Shown: positions 1 to 13,247, numbered from the stretch's first letter. The stretch is DNA of 64,000 nucleotides from Hofstenia miamia (GCA_004352715.1 SCFE01000006.1:1790867-1854866); one strand, 5' to 3'. Numbers and translations: made by a program. Notes: generated by a model not told the origin, from the sequence alone.

Positions 1-480
1 CTATGCTAATAGTCTAAAAGGAGAATAGTATATGTACAGGAAAATATTTAGTCATTTCTTCCACTACAAGTAGCATAATAAAATTCCAGATGACATATTT
101 GTGATTTTATTACAGAAAGCAATATGGTACAAAATTTTCAAGAGTACATAATATCTATTTACATATCATTTGAAGAAGCTTATAATCACTACGTAAATAA
201 GGCTTCCAAAATTATAGCTCAAAGAAACCTCATATTTGAAGAATGTTGAATAAACATTGTAAAAGTATTAACTGCTATCACACCTAAAATTAGAAATCTA
301 CAATAAATTATTAATAATGTTTAATGTCATTAAATATTTTTTACTATTTTTAATTTGGTGGGAGAACTTTTTTTGCAATAATGGCGTAATTTTCTTTTCA
401 TAGAAGCAAAATATCGTGCCATGATGCTATGTAAATATAAGGTTACAAATAAGTGCTACTTTTATTGGGCATGTATGTAG

Positions 481-538
481 ATAGAACGCTTAGACCCCCA
501 GTGGTACACCCACTATTTGTGTCGCATCCTTATACATC
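481..538. repeat. Dispersed repeat copy A (related copy at 6037-6102)
   Basis: It shares CCAGTGGTA and GCATCCTTATACAT blocks with 6037-6102, with substitutions between them. The rest of 1-676 is AT-rich intron with no recognisable exon. Confidence 0.6.
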
Positions 539-676
539 AGAAGTCCACAATATTATAGTGCGACTTTTAGAATATATAAGTAATTTTGAAGAGTTTTCAT
601 AAATTTAAAAAGCTTGGCACAATTTATTGCTAACTATAAGTTAATTAAGTGATTAAAATACGACATAAAAAATTAC

Positions 677-976
677 GTGAGCGTTACGAAGGAAGTCATA
701 TGTGAATTTTGAAAGTTGAATATTTTCAATGTTGGTAAACTGCTGTCTGATACCACCAGCACTAAGAACAGTGGAAGAGCGCGTGTAAGTGGGATCTCGC
801 TCAATAACAGTCACAGACAGATGCTGCCGCGCCCTAGATTTGAGAAAATACGCCACACAAGACCCAATACATCCTCCGCCTAAAATCACAACATCCGATT
901 GATTAGTAATGTCAACATGGCCAGTTGTGAAACCAGTTGAAAAGCGGCGACACCATCTAGTTGTTCTTAAGAACAT
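677..976 (-). CDS. FOXRED1: FOXRED1-like FAD-dependent oxidoreductase, first coding exon (partial gene)
   Basis: This exon encodes 100 residues from ATG (974-976) to a GT donor at 676-675, in phase 0. Residues 1-20 are basic and hydroxylated (MFLRTTRWCRRFSTGF), as in a mitochondrial presequence. A Rossmann FAD-binding motif VVILGGGCIGS follows, then an acidic strand end (VIERD), STVLSAGGIRQQFT and ENIQLS, which match my recollection of the start of FOXRED1. That protein is a mitochondrial flavoprotein needed for complex I assembly. The remaining exons must lie left of position 1; I see no exon in 1-676. A TTTTAG acceptor ends directly at the ATG, so the start is either trans-spliced or preceded by a 5'-UTR intron. 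Other DAO-fold oxidoreductases are possible but fit less well. Confidence 0.8.
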
Positions 977-1439
977 CTAAAACTAAAAACCCTTTATCAC
1001 CAAAGTATTAATAGAATAGCAAGTTTAAATTAGTGAAATTCTGCAAATGCAAACGTACAATCCATTTATATGCAAAAGCAAATACGCTATATCAAGTTTG
1101 GCTCACTTAAAATGATATTTGTTGTACGCATGTATAGTTACAAAGGATTTATAAATATTGTTATGCGCCAATAGCAAACATTAAGAGTTAGTGAGCATTA
1201 ACAATTATAAAATTGTTCAGGCTAAACAACTTCCTCCTAAATTACTGCAAAGTTACAAAATATAATATTAAATTAAAAAAACAGATTTAATCAATTACGA
1301 TTTTCTATTTGAAGTCGATTATGATTATTTACAAAGAACTTTAAAGAACAATTCACACCTTTTAATGACTATATCTCAGTTACACTCAACGAAACTAACA
1401 ATTTAATATTTCACGTGTAGCGACAAAATCATACAATCA

Positions 1440-1442
<3 letters not shown>

Positions 1443-1482
<40 letters not shown>
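1443..1482. repeat. (TA)n microsatellite
   Basis: About 40 bases of alternating TA follow directly after the stop codon of the candidate exon at 1481-1652. Confidence 0.9.
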
Positions 1483-1484
<2 letters not shown>

Positions 1485-1652
1485 CATTTGCCAAATTGTT
1501 CTCTTTCGGATTCGCTTAAATTCAATATATCTGTACCAAGGATTTGGAGCATCTTGCTTAACGAAACTCCGTATTCTCCATGAAATTTCAGCTGAAATAA
1601 AGCCGAAAATGTTGACTCTTGGTCTGAGATCACTTTTTGATTTCTGATGCAA
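1481..1652 (-). CDS. Orphan candidate 3'-terminal exon, gene unknown
   Basis: A good acceptor (TTTCTTTTACAG, AG at 1654-1653) opens a 172-base stretch. Read with one base completing a previous codon, it encodes about 57 residues containing HGEYGVSLSKMLQILGTD and NLSESEREQFGKC, then TAA at 1481-1483 just before a (TA)n tract. A second frame is also open but runs into the TA repeat as poly-Tyr/Ile, so I prefer the first. It lies between COG5 and FOXRED1 on the same strand. A possible upstream exon with a GTATGT donor near 1815 does not join in the preferred phase with a start codon. I do not recognise the protein; it may be an alternative terminal exon or a small intervening gene. Confidence 0.3.
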
Positions 1653-1964
1653 CTGTAAAAGAAATAGTATTCTCCAATTTACTTCTATGTTCTCAAAGTA
1701 AAGTCCTCAAATTGTAAAATTCTAACATTCGTCAATACAAAATAAAAAATTATTAAAATCCAATGAGAATTAGTAGAGATATAAACATTTAAATGTCTAA
1801 AGAAGGCATGTGTACATACCAAAATTGAAAGAAACAAGAACGTGCATTGAAAACTCAAAAAATAAAGGTACCAGTTACAACATTTCTCATCAATAAAAAC
1901 CTATATTATTTAAATAATGTACATAATTACAAATCAAATAGAACACCCACTTTCTATACAAATA

Positions 1965-4900
1965 TTAAACATCTTGGAGAAGTTTTAATATAATAGGATA
2001 TGTTGCTACATACTCTTTACCACCTTCTCGCCGCACTTTCCGCACATAGCTTTCAAGGCCAGTCTTCAAAAAGGAATTATGCTCAGCTTCTGAGTGGTTA
2101 TCCAACCACTCACTGTATTGTTCGATTGACATTCCTGTTGATATGTAAGGCATACTAAGTTCAGCAGAACTGCAACTGAATAAATAGTTTATCACAATGC
2201 TTAACGGAATGACTTTGCCAATAGTTTCATTGGAAGATATTTCATCAGGAGACAAAGTTAAGATACTTTTATAACAGCGCAATTGCCTGAAATGTGGCGA
2301 GAAATTGGCCTGAGGACTTAAAGACAACATGCACTTCTCAAATTTTAAAATATCCTCTTGAATAAGCTTAATACCCGGCTGAGACAAAGGACGAATCAAT
2401 GACAGATGACGTAAATAGAACCGAGTTGATTCATCTACAATCTTAGACATAACTTCATCAGTGATACTTGAGCATTCGAAGTGAACTATAAAATCGCTAT
2501 ACACTCTGGATGTAAAGTCATCGAGTTCAATGATGTACAATGATAATGAATCAGTTTCGTAATCCGATTTGCTAAAATTTTCAGTGTGCAATGTTAAAAT
2601 AATGCGCTTTATATAAATAAACACATTATTCATCCAATCAGATGCCGCCATTTTAATAAATGAAGATAATTCTTTAAAAGTTGAACTTAATATCTTGTTA
2701 ATTTCTGAAGACGATTTGAACTGAAATTTTTTACTCAACTTTTGAAAGGCTTGCAAAAAGTAAAATGAAACATTTATTATATTCATCAAGAATAGTTGGG
2801 AGGTATTCATTTTACTAATTACTTGGTGAGTATCTTCCCCGCTTGGGATTGCACCTTCCGCCTTAATATTAAACAATGCTATAGTCTTTGCAACATTTTT
2901 GCAAGTGAGAATTAAGAAGTGATCATCAAATATGGCGGTACTTAAGTCATTTTCAATACCAGCAATCAATGCGTCAATCTCTTCCTTATTTATCGATTTT
3001 TTCTCTGGCAAAAATATATTATTAACAGCATCATGACTCTTTGACAACGACTTGGATAAATATGCATTTTCATAGTCAATGAATGCACGACGTAGTTGAG
3101 CTAAAACTACAGTTTTTGAAGATAATTTTGAATCAAACGAAAGAAAGTGATGGAATTTTTCACTAAGTGTTATTAAAAATTTCAGAAGTTTGGGGTAATC
3201 TGACTCCACCACTTGCTTCACAGCCGGAATAGATCTAGAGATTCTGATAAACGAGGTTTTCAATGTATTTTCAATAAAGCTGACAAAGGAATTTAAAGAC
3301 AAAGTAGTTTCAACTAAATCCTGATCAAGAACGTTTATAAAGCATTTATGAGTAGTGGAATCTTTCTTCTTCCTAAGCACAACATTGAGCATATGAATCT
3401 TGGAAGCAGATGATATAATAACAGAAGACAATTTGTCCATAGCTGACCAAAAATGGGCACGGGTAACGGCGCTATTAGAGGATAGAATCATGTTGGACCG
3501 ACCGGGTGCAACATTATTAGAGGATTTGTCAGACTTGGAGAAGGCCTCGTTTGAAAACCGCTGAGATATTTCTTCGGTAACGTTTTTCTGAAGTGAAGTG
3601 ATTATATTCTTACATTTAGAAGGCAATTCATCGAGGTAAAAATAAACCTGCAAAGCAGTTCCTAGGCTATTTTGACTCAACGATTCTAACGACTGATCTA
3701 AAATGCATGTAGAGCGAGCAGCTATTATTTGAGCAGCTTCTCTTTCTCGAAGTCTGTCATCAGCAACAGCATCAATCCCTAAACAAAATGAAATAATATG
3801 CGAAATTGGTATGAAAAACAACTACTTCATAATTTTTATTCTATTCAGAAATAATGTAATTGCGAATTGCATGATCATTAATACAGGGTGTCCATTAAAT
3901 ATTTGCCAAAATAAAAGGCTGATAAATCGTATCTACATTATTCAATGGATGTAATTACGCTATGGTCTTGTCGCTAATTTGTGGGGATTCGATTTTTTGT
4001 TCAAATGCTTCACCTTTCATTTCGATTTTCAAATTAATTATTTAAAAATCGTCCAGAATCAGTTTGCATTTAATTTAAAATGGATCTTGAACTTTCCGAT
4101 AAAATTTTGCTTTTGGAATGTTATGTTATTGGTGGAAAGTCAATCACCACTGCCATACGAGCTTTCTGCACTGATAAGCGGATAAAAAATGACCGCCACA
4201 ATTGGCAGTGCCGGAGCGATGCCGAAAGTCTGGAGAAAAAAGGACAAAGATTCGAGTGATCTTTGGAGCTGTGTCATTGACTCTTATGTGCTTTTTACAG
4301 TGTATATTTTTGTGTTTCCCCTCCTACTCTTTGTTTTTTTTAGATCGATGAATAAGAGTGTTCAAAAATAAGAGAAACGTTTCAAAATCTTTTGGAATTG
4401 TGCTTTTCAATAATTCTGATCGAGTACTCTTTTTGAGTGATCTTCTCAATTGCTACTGTAATGATTACTCTGTTTATTGTTTTGCCTACACAAAAATAAA
4501 ATGTGTGTAATTTAGCGAAAGTTAATGATACTTTTTCGTATCCACAACACTACATTTGATTGAATAATTGGATAACCAATTGGATGCATATTTGATTGAA
4601 TAGTGAATAAACAAAATCAGATAGAAATTGAAATTAGGGTAAATTAGATGTCCATTTCCCAAGTTTTCTCCGTAAATCAAACTAAAAATGAAGCATGTAA
4701 TATAAGCAAAAATCCAAATCCCTCCACATAATAAGCAAGATAAGAACGTTACCATACTCATAAAACCATTTTCCTATGAATTATTAGCTTTTAATTTTGG
4801 CAAGTATTTAATGCACACCCTGTACATTTCATCACAGAAATTTGAAGTAAATCACGGGGAAAAATTCTTTTCATAGAACATTTCTATTAGCAAATTCAGT

Positions 4901-7900
4901 TAGAAATTTAAAATGAAAAGCTAAAAATTCGTTAGTAGCTGCCCTTATATTCGAACTAGGATTTCACAGTTATTGTCTTTTCGAATATTCAAAAACATTA
5001 TTTGCATTCCGCTCGTAAAAGCATAGAGAATGATATTGAATTGGAAAGATAACGGCAATGCTATTATGTGACTGATGTTTATTAATTTCAGTTAATGTTT
5101 GGAAGTTTAAAAATAACAATGTAAAAACATTTTAATGTGGTAGAAAACAGTGTTTTAAGATACATAATATATAGTCAAAACTATATAGTCCCAAAATTAA
5201 CAATACATGTACACATATTTGTTGATTAAAAAATTGCTTGAAGTATTATTGGAAGCACCGCTTTGCATCCCCCTTTTCTATTTCTTTCGAGATAAAATTC
5301 ACAAAAATAAGACAAGATGGAATTTGAATTTAGAATTGGTACTGTTAGTTGGAATTGAATATTCTTGAACGATGGATGTAAACCTGGTGTTTGAATATAG
5401 CTTTATGCATGACAATGCTAGACAAACGCTACGAGCAGCTAGGTTTGCTCAACTCAGTATCTATCAATTATTCCACTCAATAGTACAGTGAAAGGGAGGA
5501 TCTAAAATTTCTAATACGGGTACTGAAATTTTTTAAACAACAATAAGTTAACAGTTAATTCTATGTTTAACATTTCTCAATTGATTTATAGTCGCCTAAC
5601 AACAACAATAAGCAGATGCCTTCAAACAATAAGAATCCACTTGATAAAGAAATTGTAATATATTTGAATTCCCGAGGTAAGACACCATTGAAATTTTGGG
5701 CAATAACAAAGAAGAATTGGCATATTTGCAAGAAGCAACTGCTGAATTTCCTCCATTTAAGGCAAACAACACTACATCAGAGAGAACTACATCTGTTGGT
5801 ATTAGCATTGTCATTACAAACGTAAGCCGGTCTGCATTAGTATTTGAATTCGAAATAAAAAGTTGTTCGACAGAGCTTGAAGTTCAGGCAGCCAAAATTG
5901 CCACTTCGGTTGACATTGAAAATGGGAAGCGAAAATTTAAGTGTTAAGTAAAACTGAATGAGGAAAACCATGAGAGCGACGACGTTGCTTGATAATTACT
6001 GCATATAATCAATATTATGAAGAATATATGTATGCTGATAAAACGACTAGACCACCAGTGGTAAGCAAGGCAAATTCGTGTGGCATCCTTATACATTCCA
6101 GATTGATTTTCAGAACTTCTGTTAATCATTCAATTTACTTATTTAGATGGTAACTCGGTTTTTGCTGCATTGTTGTCGAAATACAAACTAACACCTGGGA
6201 AGCAATGGGACTTATTAAACCAATCAAAATTTTATTAAACTACTGGTATTCGTTTTCAAAAGAAATTTATGACTGAGCATGACAAGGATTTATGACTGAG
6301 AACAGAAAGCCAAATTTCTTAAAAATTAACTTGAAAAACGAAATGATCCTTAATCGTAATTTCAGTTATCTTAATGATTTAAATTGTTCATTGATATTCC
6401 GACATATTGGTATTAACAAAAGAAGGGAGTTTAAAACTCAATGAAACAAAGCACAATAATTAACTGCCAAAATAGCAGAAAAGTAAAAGTTAAGACTTTA
6501 ATGGTAACGAACCTAAACAATTAAAAGATGAAATTTCGTTTACAAGTAGTTTATATGAAAATACTAACCTGTAAGGTCATAAGTAGTGAAAATTGTAAAA
6601 AGTTCACTATAAGCCTGCGCTGCTTTTGCTAAATCTCGATCACCTACTGACAAATATGACTGCAAACGACGACTTAACTGCGAAACCCTAAACATCGCTC
6701 TGATAAAGATATTAAAGCTTAAACAATTATACATAAATGCAGAACATTAGTGATGTAAACTACATTGAATAATGCATCTAAAGCGAGTTACCAGTGATCA
6801 GTTCGGAGTTAGTTTTCTACAAGAATGCACATTCAAACCCAAACAAATGTTTATGCAACAAAAAAATCAGGTAGAAGAGTACCGGAATATTCTTGATGTC
6901 TTAATAATTTACTTTTCATTATCATTAGACTTGAGTGCAAAATATAAATATCACAAGGACATATTAGGCTAAAATAATTTAAAAGTACTATTTTACCCTC
7001 TATAACTTTGTGTATTGTGAAGGTGTCATATCGATGATATAAGAAATGATTTCTGGAATATTACTTTGTACAAGGCATTATTTTTGAACAAAACAATATA
7101 TTCTGTGGTAGATTTCAAATTCATTATATACTTCTGTCTTACAAGATTAGCATCCTGACATATCATTTCACAAATTCGCCAATAAAACCGCACATTCAAG
7201 TAAAAAATACTCTTAAAAATGTGTGGAAATCTTGACAACTGCTAATGAAAAGTCAATGATCTTATAGGCAATGGAATCACCACACAGCAATAAATCATTA
7301 AAATAGAAACTTGTTCGATTGTAATTTGGAAATTATGCTATTCTTCGGTGTAGAACTTAAGAATTTCCACATATTTTTACATTATATTTGCGGCATCAAA
7401 AGACTTGAAATTAATTAATATTAAAAATTATTTCGTTGCATCACTAAGTTTCTAAATGCAAAACGCATTGCTATTGGTAGTTATAAATTAGTTGTCAACA
7501 ATATTTTATATATGATATTTTAATGTCAAGGAATTCAAAATGAAATGCCTTACATTTGATAGACTAAAACTGCGAGAGGCGCAATTTTGAGATGAGAGAT
7601 TTCAAATGCTCAAGATAATGTTCATACTTTTATCACAGCCAGAATCGTCGACTCATCGATTTAAATTCACTGATAACCATCAACTGCCAGAATTGATATC
7701 ATTTCTGACCTTCCCAACAACATATCAAAGGGTACAATCCTGAAGAAACAAGGCAACGCCTGAGCCGACCTGTGCAAAGAGATACTCCATTGCGACTTAC
7801 ATGAAGTCACTGTACTGGGCTAGGAAACAACAGAGCAGACTGCGTTGTCTGCAGCCATAGATGAGTCCCAAGTGATCGGCGACAAAGAAAATTCAAATGT

Positions 7901-8777
7901 GCTCAGTGTCAAGTAGCTCCTTTTGCATATCCTTGCAATGACCGCTATCACACAAAAAAGGATTTCAAGTTGTGTCATGTTTTTATCGAATTATGCGGCA
8001 AAACTATTAGTTTTGAGTGTTTTGTTTATAAATTTGTGATATATATTAATTATTTGTCACTGCAAATGTCAATGTCAATAATTATTATTATAGTTTCTCC
8101 GCTTTATAGTCTCAAAATCTGAGAAAATATCTTCTTAAAAAATTGCGCAGTTAAAGGGTTAAAAAATGTTTGGCTAAAAATTATAAATATAATCGCCCAA
8201 TAACAATGACAATTAACGCCAGCAATGCTGCAGATATCTTAATCAATACAATATTTCTTAACACATAATTACCTTATAATGATTCTTAATAAATCACAGG
8301 TTTCCTGCATTTTGGACAATTGCTTGGCTTTAGCGTGCATTCTGTCAGTAGAATCACTGACCCGTTTGGAAGAACGAATTATAGAAGCATATATCGCATC
8401 CACTCGCTCTTGTAAGTCTACCAAAGATGTTTCAAGAGAGTTGACACCACATGCATGCTCAAGAAGTTCCTCATGGTGCATAACAACCTAAACTGATAAT
8501 AAATATCAGAAGTACGACAAGCAAGGATATCTGGTTTGTGCAAAAGGAATGTTTTATAAAAATCATAAGATAGGACAGAGACTACTAGATATATATTCTA
8601 GAAGTCTCTGGTTAGGGTTATACCAAAACTTTATACCTGATTATTTATTTGTTGGTTAATTAGTTCAACTTGAACCAACAGTTTTGAAAATGTTTCAGAG
8701 AGTGGATTTCCGAGACCAACTGACTCAACATAACGTTGAACATCGAAAGAATCAGAATAAAAGTCTTCACTGCTCAT
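1965..8777 (-). CDS. COG5: Conserved oligomeric Golgi complex subunit 5 (COG5), complete, four coding exons
   Basis: Exons on the minus strand are 8777-8637, 8487-8273, 6687-6569 and 3778-1965, all with GT-AG borders and compatible phases. Together they give 2289 bases and 762 residues, somewhat shorter than the roughly 840 of vertebrate COG5. Family hallmarks: exon 2 has VVMHHEELLEHACGVNSLE and CDLLRIIIR; exon 3 has LSRRLQ and AKAAQAYSEL; exon 4 opens with GIDAVADDRLREREAA and has GTALQVYFYLDEL; the C-terminus has ESYVRKVRREGGKEY and YPIILKLLQDV. COG5 belongs to lobe B (COG5-8) of the cytosolic tether that controls retrograde vesicle traffic at the Golgi. The start ATG (8775-8777) is the first in exon 1, five bases after a TTTTAG acceptor. 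Intron 3 (3779-6568) and intron 2 (6688-8272) carry transposon remnants. Confidence 0.93.
3884..4822 (+). mobile_element. Mariner-like DNA transposon remnant in COG5 intron 3
   Basis: Near-perfect terminal inverted repeats of about 37 bases begin CAGGGTGTCCATTAAATA on the left and read CAGGGTGTGCATTAAATA on the right (reverse complement). Both ends abut TA (3882-3883 and 4823-4824), the Tc1/mariner target duplication. From 4080 a reading frame starts MDLELSDKILLLECYVIGG and continues through ITTAIRAFCTDKRIKN, resembling the N-terminal helix-turn-helix of such transposases. It stops at about 4257, and no DDE catalytic part is readable. At 939 bp this is a degenerate or deleted copy. Confidence 0.8.
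5600..5950 (+). pseudogene. hAT transposase dimerisation-domain remnant in COG5 intron 3
   Basis: Frames on the plus strand read NSRGKTPLKFW, then after a frameshift NNKEELAYLQEATAEF, NTTSER and IVITNVSRSALVF. This resembles the W-rich / L-A-x-x-Y-L / T-S-E-R-x-F-S pattern of the hAT C-terminal dimerisation domain. The frame breaks near 5695, so it is inactive. The assignment is by motif order only. Confidence 0.4.
6037..6102. repeat. Dispersed repeat copy B (related copy at 481-538)
   Basis: About 65 bases including CCAGTGGTA and GGCATCCTTATACAT match a diverged copy at 481-538 in the same orientation. One copy is in a COG5 intron, the other in FOXRED1 intron 1. Confidence 0.6.
7640..7990 (+). 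pseudogene. piggyBac-like transposase C-terminal remnant in COG5 intron 2
   Basis: Broken plus-strand frames contain RADCVVCSHR, a gap, then RKFKCAQCQVAPFAYPC and NDRYHTKKDFK. The C-x2-C, C-x2-C, C, H pattern matches the cysteine-rich zinc-binding tail of piggyBac transposases. Stops and shifts interrupt it upstream. No piggyBac ends or TTAA duplication were identified. Confidence 0.5.
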
Positions 8778-8785
8778 TGCAACTA

Positions 8786-11700
8786 AAACGTAATGGAATT
8801 GAACTTAACATTAGAATCTTATTTCAAATAATCCTTAATAAGATGAATGTGTTAAAAATACAGGTAATACTATAATACTAGTGTAATATATAAACATTGA
8901 CCACTACATAAATAAGGCAAAAAACAATTAAGTATTTAATGAGCGCATCAAAATTTCTAAATATAAAATAACCCATTACATTTTAATTTAAAGTCCTGAT
9001 ATTGAAGACTTAAATTGAGAAACTACTATAAAATTATTCATACATTTAGCTAAAAGTTGAATTTTTTAAATATTTAGGAAAGTTTTCAAAATGCAGTTTT
9101 TCATCAATTCATTAGTTTCTTTCACAAGTCACAAATCTACCAAATACTTCTTTAGTTTTCTATAAATATATCGCGAATTTTAATGTTTTGTGAACTTCTA
9201 AAGTGTCTGGCAATCCGTTTATTGGAAGGAAGAGCATTATTTTTCAGTTTGACAATAAGATAGAACATACTAAGATCCTTCTAGAAAATGTCAAAAATTT
9301 TCAATAGATTTAAATGATTGTAAATGAAGTCCTCACTTTTGAACAAAAAATAAAAATATACTTAACACACACATGCACACAAATACAACGCATTCAACCA
9401 ACAAATATTTCCTCAATCAAAATTTAATAAATTGTTTGGCTACATAAATACTTTCAAAACCTCAAAATAGCACTAAAAACTAGTTGGGCAATGTAAGAGT
9501 GATTTAGTTTGTTTTTCTAATTTACTATTTCACTTGTCCATTGTTCTTATTGTGTTTAAATTGCCATTGCCAACTCAATCTGGTGAAAGACCGCAAAGCT
9601 TAAGTGTATTAACTTCATTCCAACGATTCCTATTAAAAGCCGCGTTGAAATTAAGCTTATAGGCCTATTTGCACGTTTATAAAAAATGTTTGAGAAAGGC
9701 TTGTAATAAGCCTGCTGAATATAAATATTTATTTTTCGCGAGGCATTAACGCGATATTACGCATTAAACAAATTTGATGGATTATTAATGGCATATTTCA
9801 AGCCTGTAAAAATCACAGCTGTTAACAGCATCATGCTTTAATAATCGAGCAAAATTATCCTGGAATTAAAGATAATGTATGGATATGCAGATTTCAAGAT
9901 TCCTAACTATTCTAATTTAATAACTAGGGCAATCAAAAGTCATAAAAGTCATATTTTTTGTTGGTCTATTTTGCAGTCTGCTTAAAATTAGGTTGTTTTC
10001 AGACCTGGGGTGCAGTTAAATAGGAAGTTATAAACTCATAAAAAGTTATATTTTTGTTTTTTTTGAAAAATACGGTAATATTTGGGGCTGAAATGTCATA
10101 AAAGTCCTATTTTGGTATAGTTTCATTAAATTAAGAAAAAACTTAAAAATTAATGCTGGATTGTGACTGCCTTAAATCATTTACACAAAAATACATATAT
10201 TCATTCAAGTTCAATTAATGTGATTCCTGGCCTAACCCACGAGAAGTTTAATTACTAGGTAATTGTTGACCCGACCCAACAGGTCGACGCGTTTCTAGGA
10301 CTGACCATGTATGCTGGCAGCTGAAAAAATATTAAAGGAACTATATACATTATTATTTCATGGATTTTGCAAGGCCCAAGTGTTGCAGAACTGTGCCATG
10401 CCTATTCAGGCAAAGTGCATGAGGGTTGCCAATCTAATTGCTTCATTAAGGGTGCATCGCAAAATATCAAAGTTGTTCAATGCTTGAAAGAGTTGAAATT
10501 CCACAAGATGTTATTACTCCCACCCTTGATACGCGGAAATGATAACTGTGAAATAATCGCTTATATCAAGTCACGATTAGAATATACCGGTTTCACTGCT
10601 CTAATAGAAGGGAAGGGGAAGGACATTTAATCGGACTTGTGTGATAACTTACGAAAATGCTTCTCTATGTTCAGAAAACTCTTGGCCTATGACAGAAATC
10701 TTAAGCACAGTAATATGTGGAAATTAATTGCTGTTAGTATAATTTAGTGATCATTTTGAAAAATGAATGGTAGTATTTTAAGGCATATTTAACTGAATTC
10801 CGTCATATTTTGTAATAAAAATAAGGTCATAGCAATAACAATTTATGAAATGATGAACAAACAGGGCATTCAAAATGCCCAAAATGTATATGCAGATTGC
10901 GAATTTGAAATGTACTCTACATGATTATCGATATTGCAAAAAATCAAAATTGTATGGTTTACGGGTATGGATCAGACTGTACTTGCGATAGAAAGTTCAT
11001 AATATACATTATTTATCTTAAAAAACATTCCGACGAATAATCACTTGACCTTGAAGTCTATGATATTGAAACAACAATTTCTACAAATGAACTGAAACGC
11101 AGCTCTTCATTAGATTTGGTTGATACAAGTATTATTAAATGCGAGGAAAGCGTGTTTAGTGAATTTACCATTTGAATATCATGCTTTGCGGTTCTTTATT
11201 AGAAGAATCGGTATAAATAAAATACTTTGGCATTTATTTAGACAAAAATTTAACATTTGACTAATATATTTCGATTCTCTGTAAAAAAGCTTTGGGAACA
11301 CAAATGTCATTTGTCGGCTGACGCATTTTGTAGATATAAATTCCGATGTAAGACAAATTTCACAATATGGAATCATAATATAAGGTCTTAATATAAACTC
11401 TACAAATTTTAAAAAAATTAATAATATCAGAGAGAATTTTTCAATCAAACGTACCAAGTTGTTCAATTTATTAAATGACTGGCATAGCACAAAATTTTGC
11501 CTTTTAGAGCCCTAAAACATTCCTGACAAATTCAACTGCACAATCTGAGATAGTCGTCTACCCAAAACTGCTTGATAATTTCTAAGCAATATAAAGGGCA
11601 CCCGTAGGCTAAAAGGGTTCATGTTAATGTATAGTAAATTCGTATGTTGGATATCTTGTTTCATTTATTACATTGGCTAAATAAATATTTCTATATTTCT

Positions 11701-13247
11701 ATTTCTAGTTATATGATTATTGAATTGCCTAAAATTAGCAAAAAGCTCCGCATGAGCAAATATAAATGTTTTGAGAAAGGGAAAGATAGAAAGAGAGAAA
11801 AATAGAGAGAGCGAGAAGAGAGTGAGATTTACCTATTCAAGATGGATCGGAAAAAAACTTTATTCTACAAAAATTGCTTTATATCCTTATTTTAGGTTTT
11901 AGACTTCTTACACTTGATGAATAATTCTACATTTGGTTCATCAGTCAATATTTCATATACTAAATTATCTCTAATATTTAAACTAATGATTATGCGAATA
12001 TGTTCAATATTTAACTAAGTGATATATTGATCTGTATATATCTTTTTGCAATATAAACTACTGATAGACATGCATTTTTATACTCTGAATTATATATATA
12101 TGTACAATAAATGTGCCATTTTGCAGTGTCGTTCGTTTTATATATTGCTTATCGCAACTTTTGATTGGCAAAATCAAACATTTAAATGTTAGAAATTTAC
12201 AGGAAAGATTTTAATTCAGGCCCGTAGCCATATGGGGTTAGAAGAATGACCTTTTAAAATAAAGTGTTTGATGTACATGGAAAGCGCAAAATGTACAATA
12301 ACACAAATAAAGTTTGGAGATGCAATATTGCTCAAAATGTATTGTACAGGTAGGCTATAAAGTCCCTAAGATTTTAAAGATTTTGTACTGAAGGATCTGT
12401 TAGGTTACTCATAAAACTATTCGAGGAAGTCGAAATGTCGCAGATGTGCTAGAAGTGGGCACTTTCGAATGTCAGAAGATTTTCAAAAAGTTGTTGAAAC
12501 GATATTCAGTCTGCTCATCTACTTGAAATTGCATCATCCCAAACAGTTTCTACAGAAGTTGATATGCCTCAGTCTACTTCAAAGAGAATCAAGTCTACTC
12601 GCAAAGAACTTTTAATATTACTGATCTAAAGGAAATGATTCAAACATCTATTCAGAATATAAACAAATATCGGGCAGTCGAAAATCTTATTCCAAGGTTG
12701 AACACTGTTCTTCAAAATAATCAAGCCAATTTAGAAAACTTAATGTAGTGGACATTAAATTTCAATATATATTTCTTCACTTCATGTCCTTAATTTTTAA
12801 TATATATACTGTTTGTTAACCAAAACTGCATTTTAAAATTCATAGTGATTTTATCGACTACCTATACTTCTTTATTTGTAAAGCTCTTTAATTAGTTTGG
12901 TGAGCCCTTTGTTTGTTTCGAAGAGAATTTTGTGATATTCATTATTTTAAATATTTGGACAAAAATTAAGCACTTAACTGTTTCATTTCGTTTTTTGTAC
13001 TGCAAATCGCCAGGCCGTGAGTAAAGTAGGCATTGATGTAACATAAAATTGAAATGGTGGAAAATCTTGGAAAAATTTTAATTTGAATTTCAAGGAATGT
13101 CGAAATTCTCAACAACCACTCTTAAATCAGTGTCGACACCGCCCCTTAGGTGATAATACTGGCTAAGGGCTTGTATTAATGAAATCAATAAAAGAAAAAC
13201 TTTGCATCATTGCGCTATAAATCTACAAAATAATAATAATAATAATA
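8786..13247. other. Gene-free stretch upstream of COG5
   Basis: I see no supportable exon here; short ORFs such as 10367-10630 match nothing I know and lack splice context. It contains a LINE remnant (11190-11720) and a fragment near 10222-10300 (CCGACCCAACAGGTCGACG, CGTTTCTAG) that resembles the right end of the hAT-like element at 29157-29944. Confidence 0.5.
11190..11720 (+). mobile_element. Degenerate LINE reverse-transcriptase 3' fragment
   Basis: One frame reads KYFGIYLDKNLTFD, a stop, then YISILCKKALGTQMSF. That is the Y-L-G-x-x-I/L-D-x-x-L-x-F block after the catalytic palm in CR1/L2-like LINEs. The segment ends with a TAAATAAATATTTCTAT-like tail. Many in-frame stops show it is dead. 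Confidence 0.5.

Noticed and set aside
3979-4371. Two plus-strand ORFs in COG5 intron 3 as possible genes
   Set aside because: They lie within the mariner-like element between its TIRs; the transposase-like frame is a different one.
8279-8491. Plus-strand 70-aa ORF
   Set aside because: It is the reverse shadow of COG5 exon 2, which has clear family similarity and splice sites.
12180-12260. CAGGCCCGTAGCCA as a transposon end
   Set aside because: No inverted partner or target duplication was found within several kilobases.
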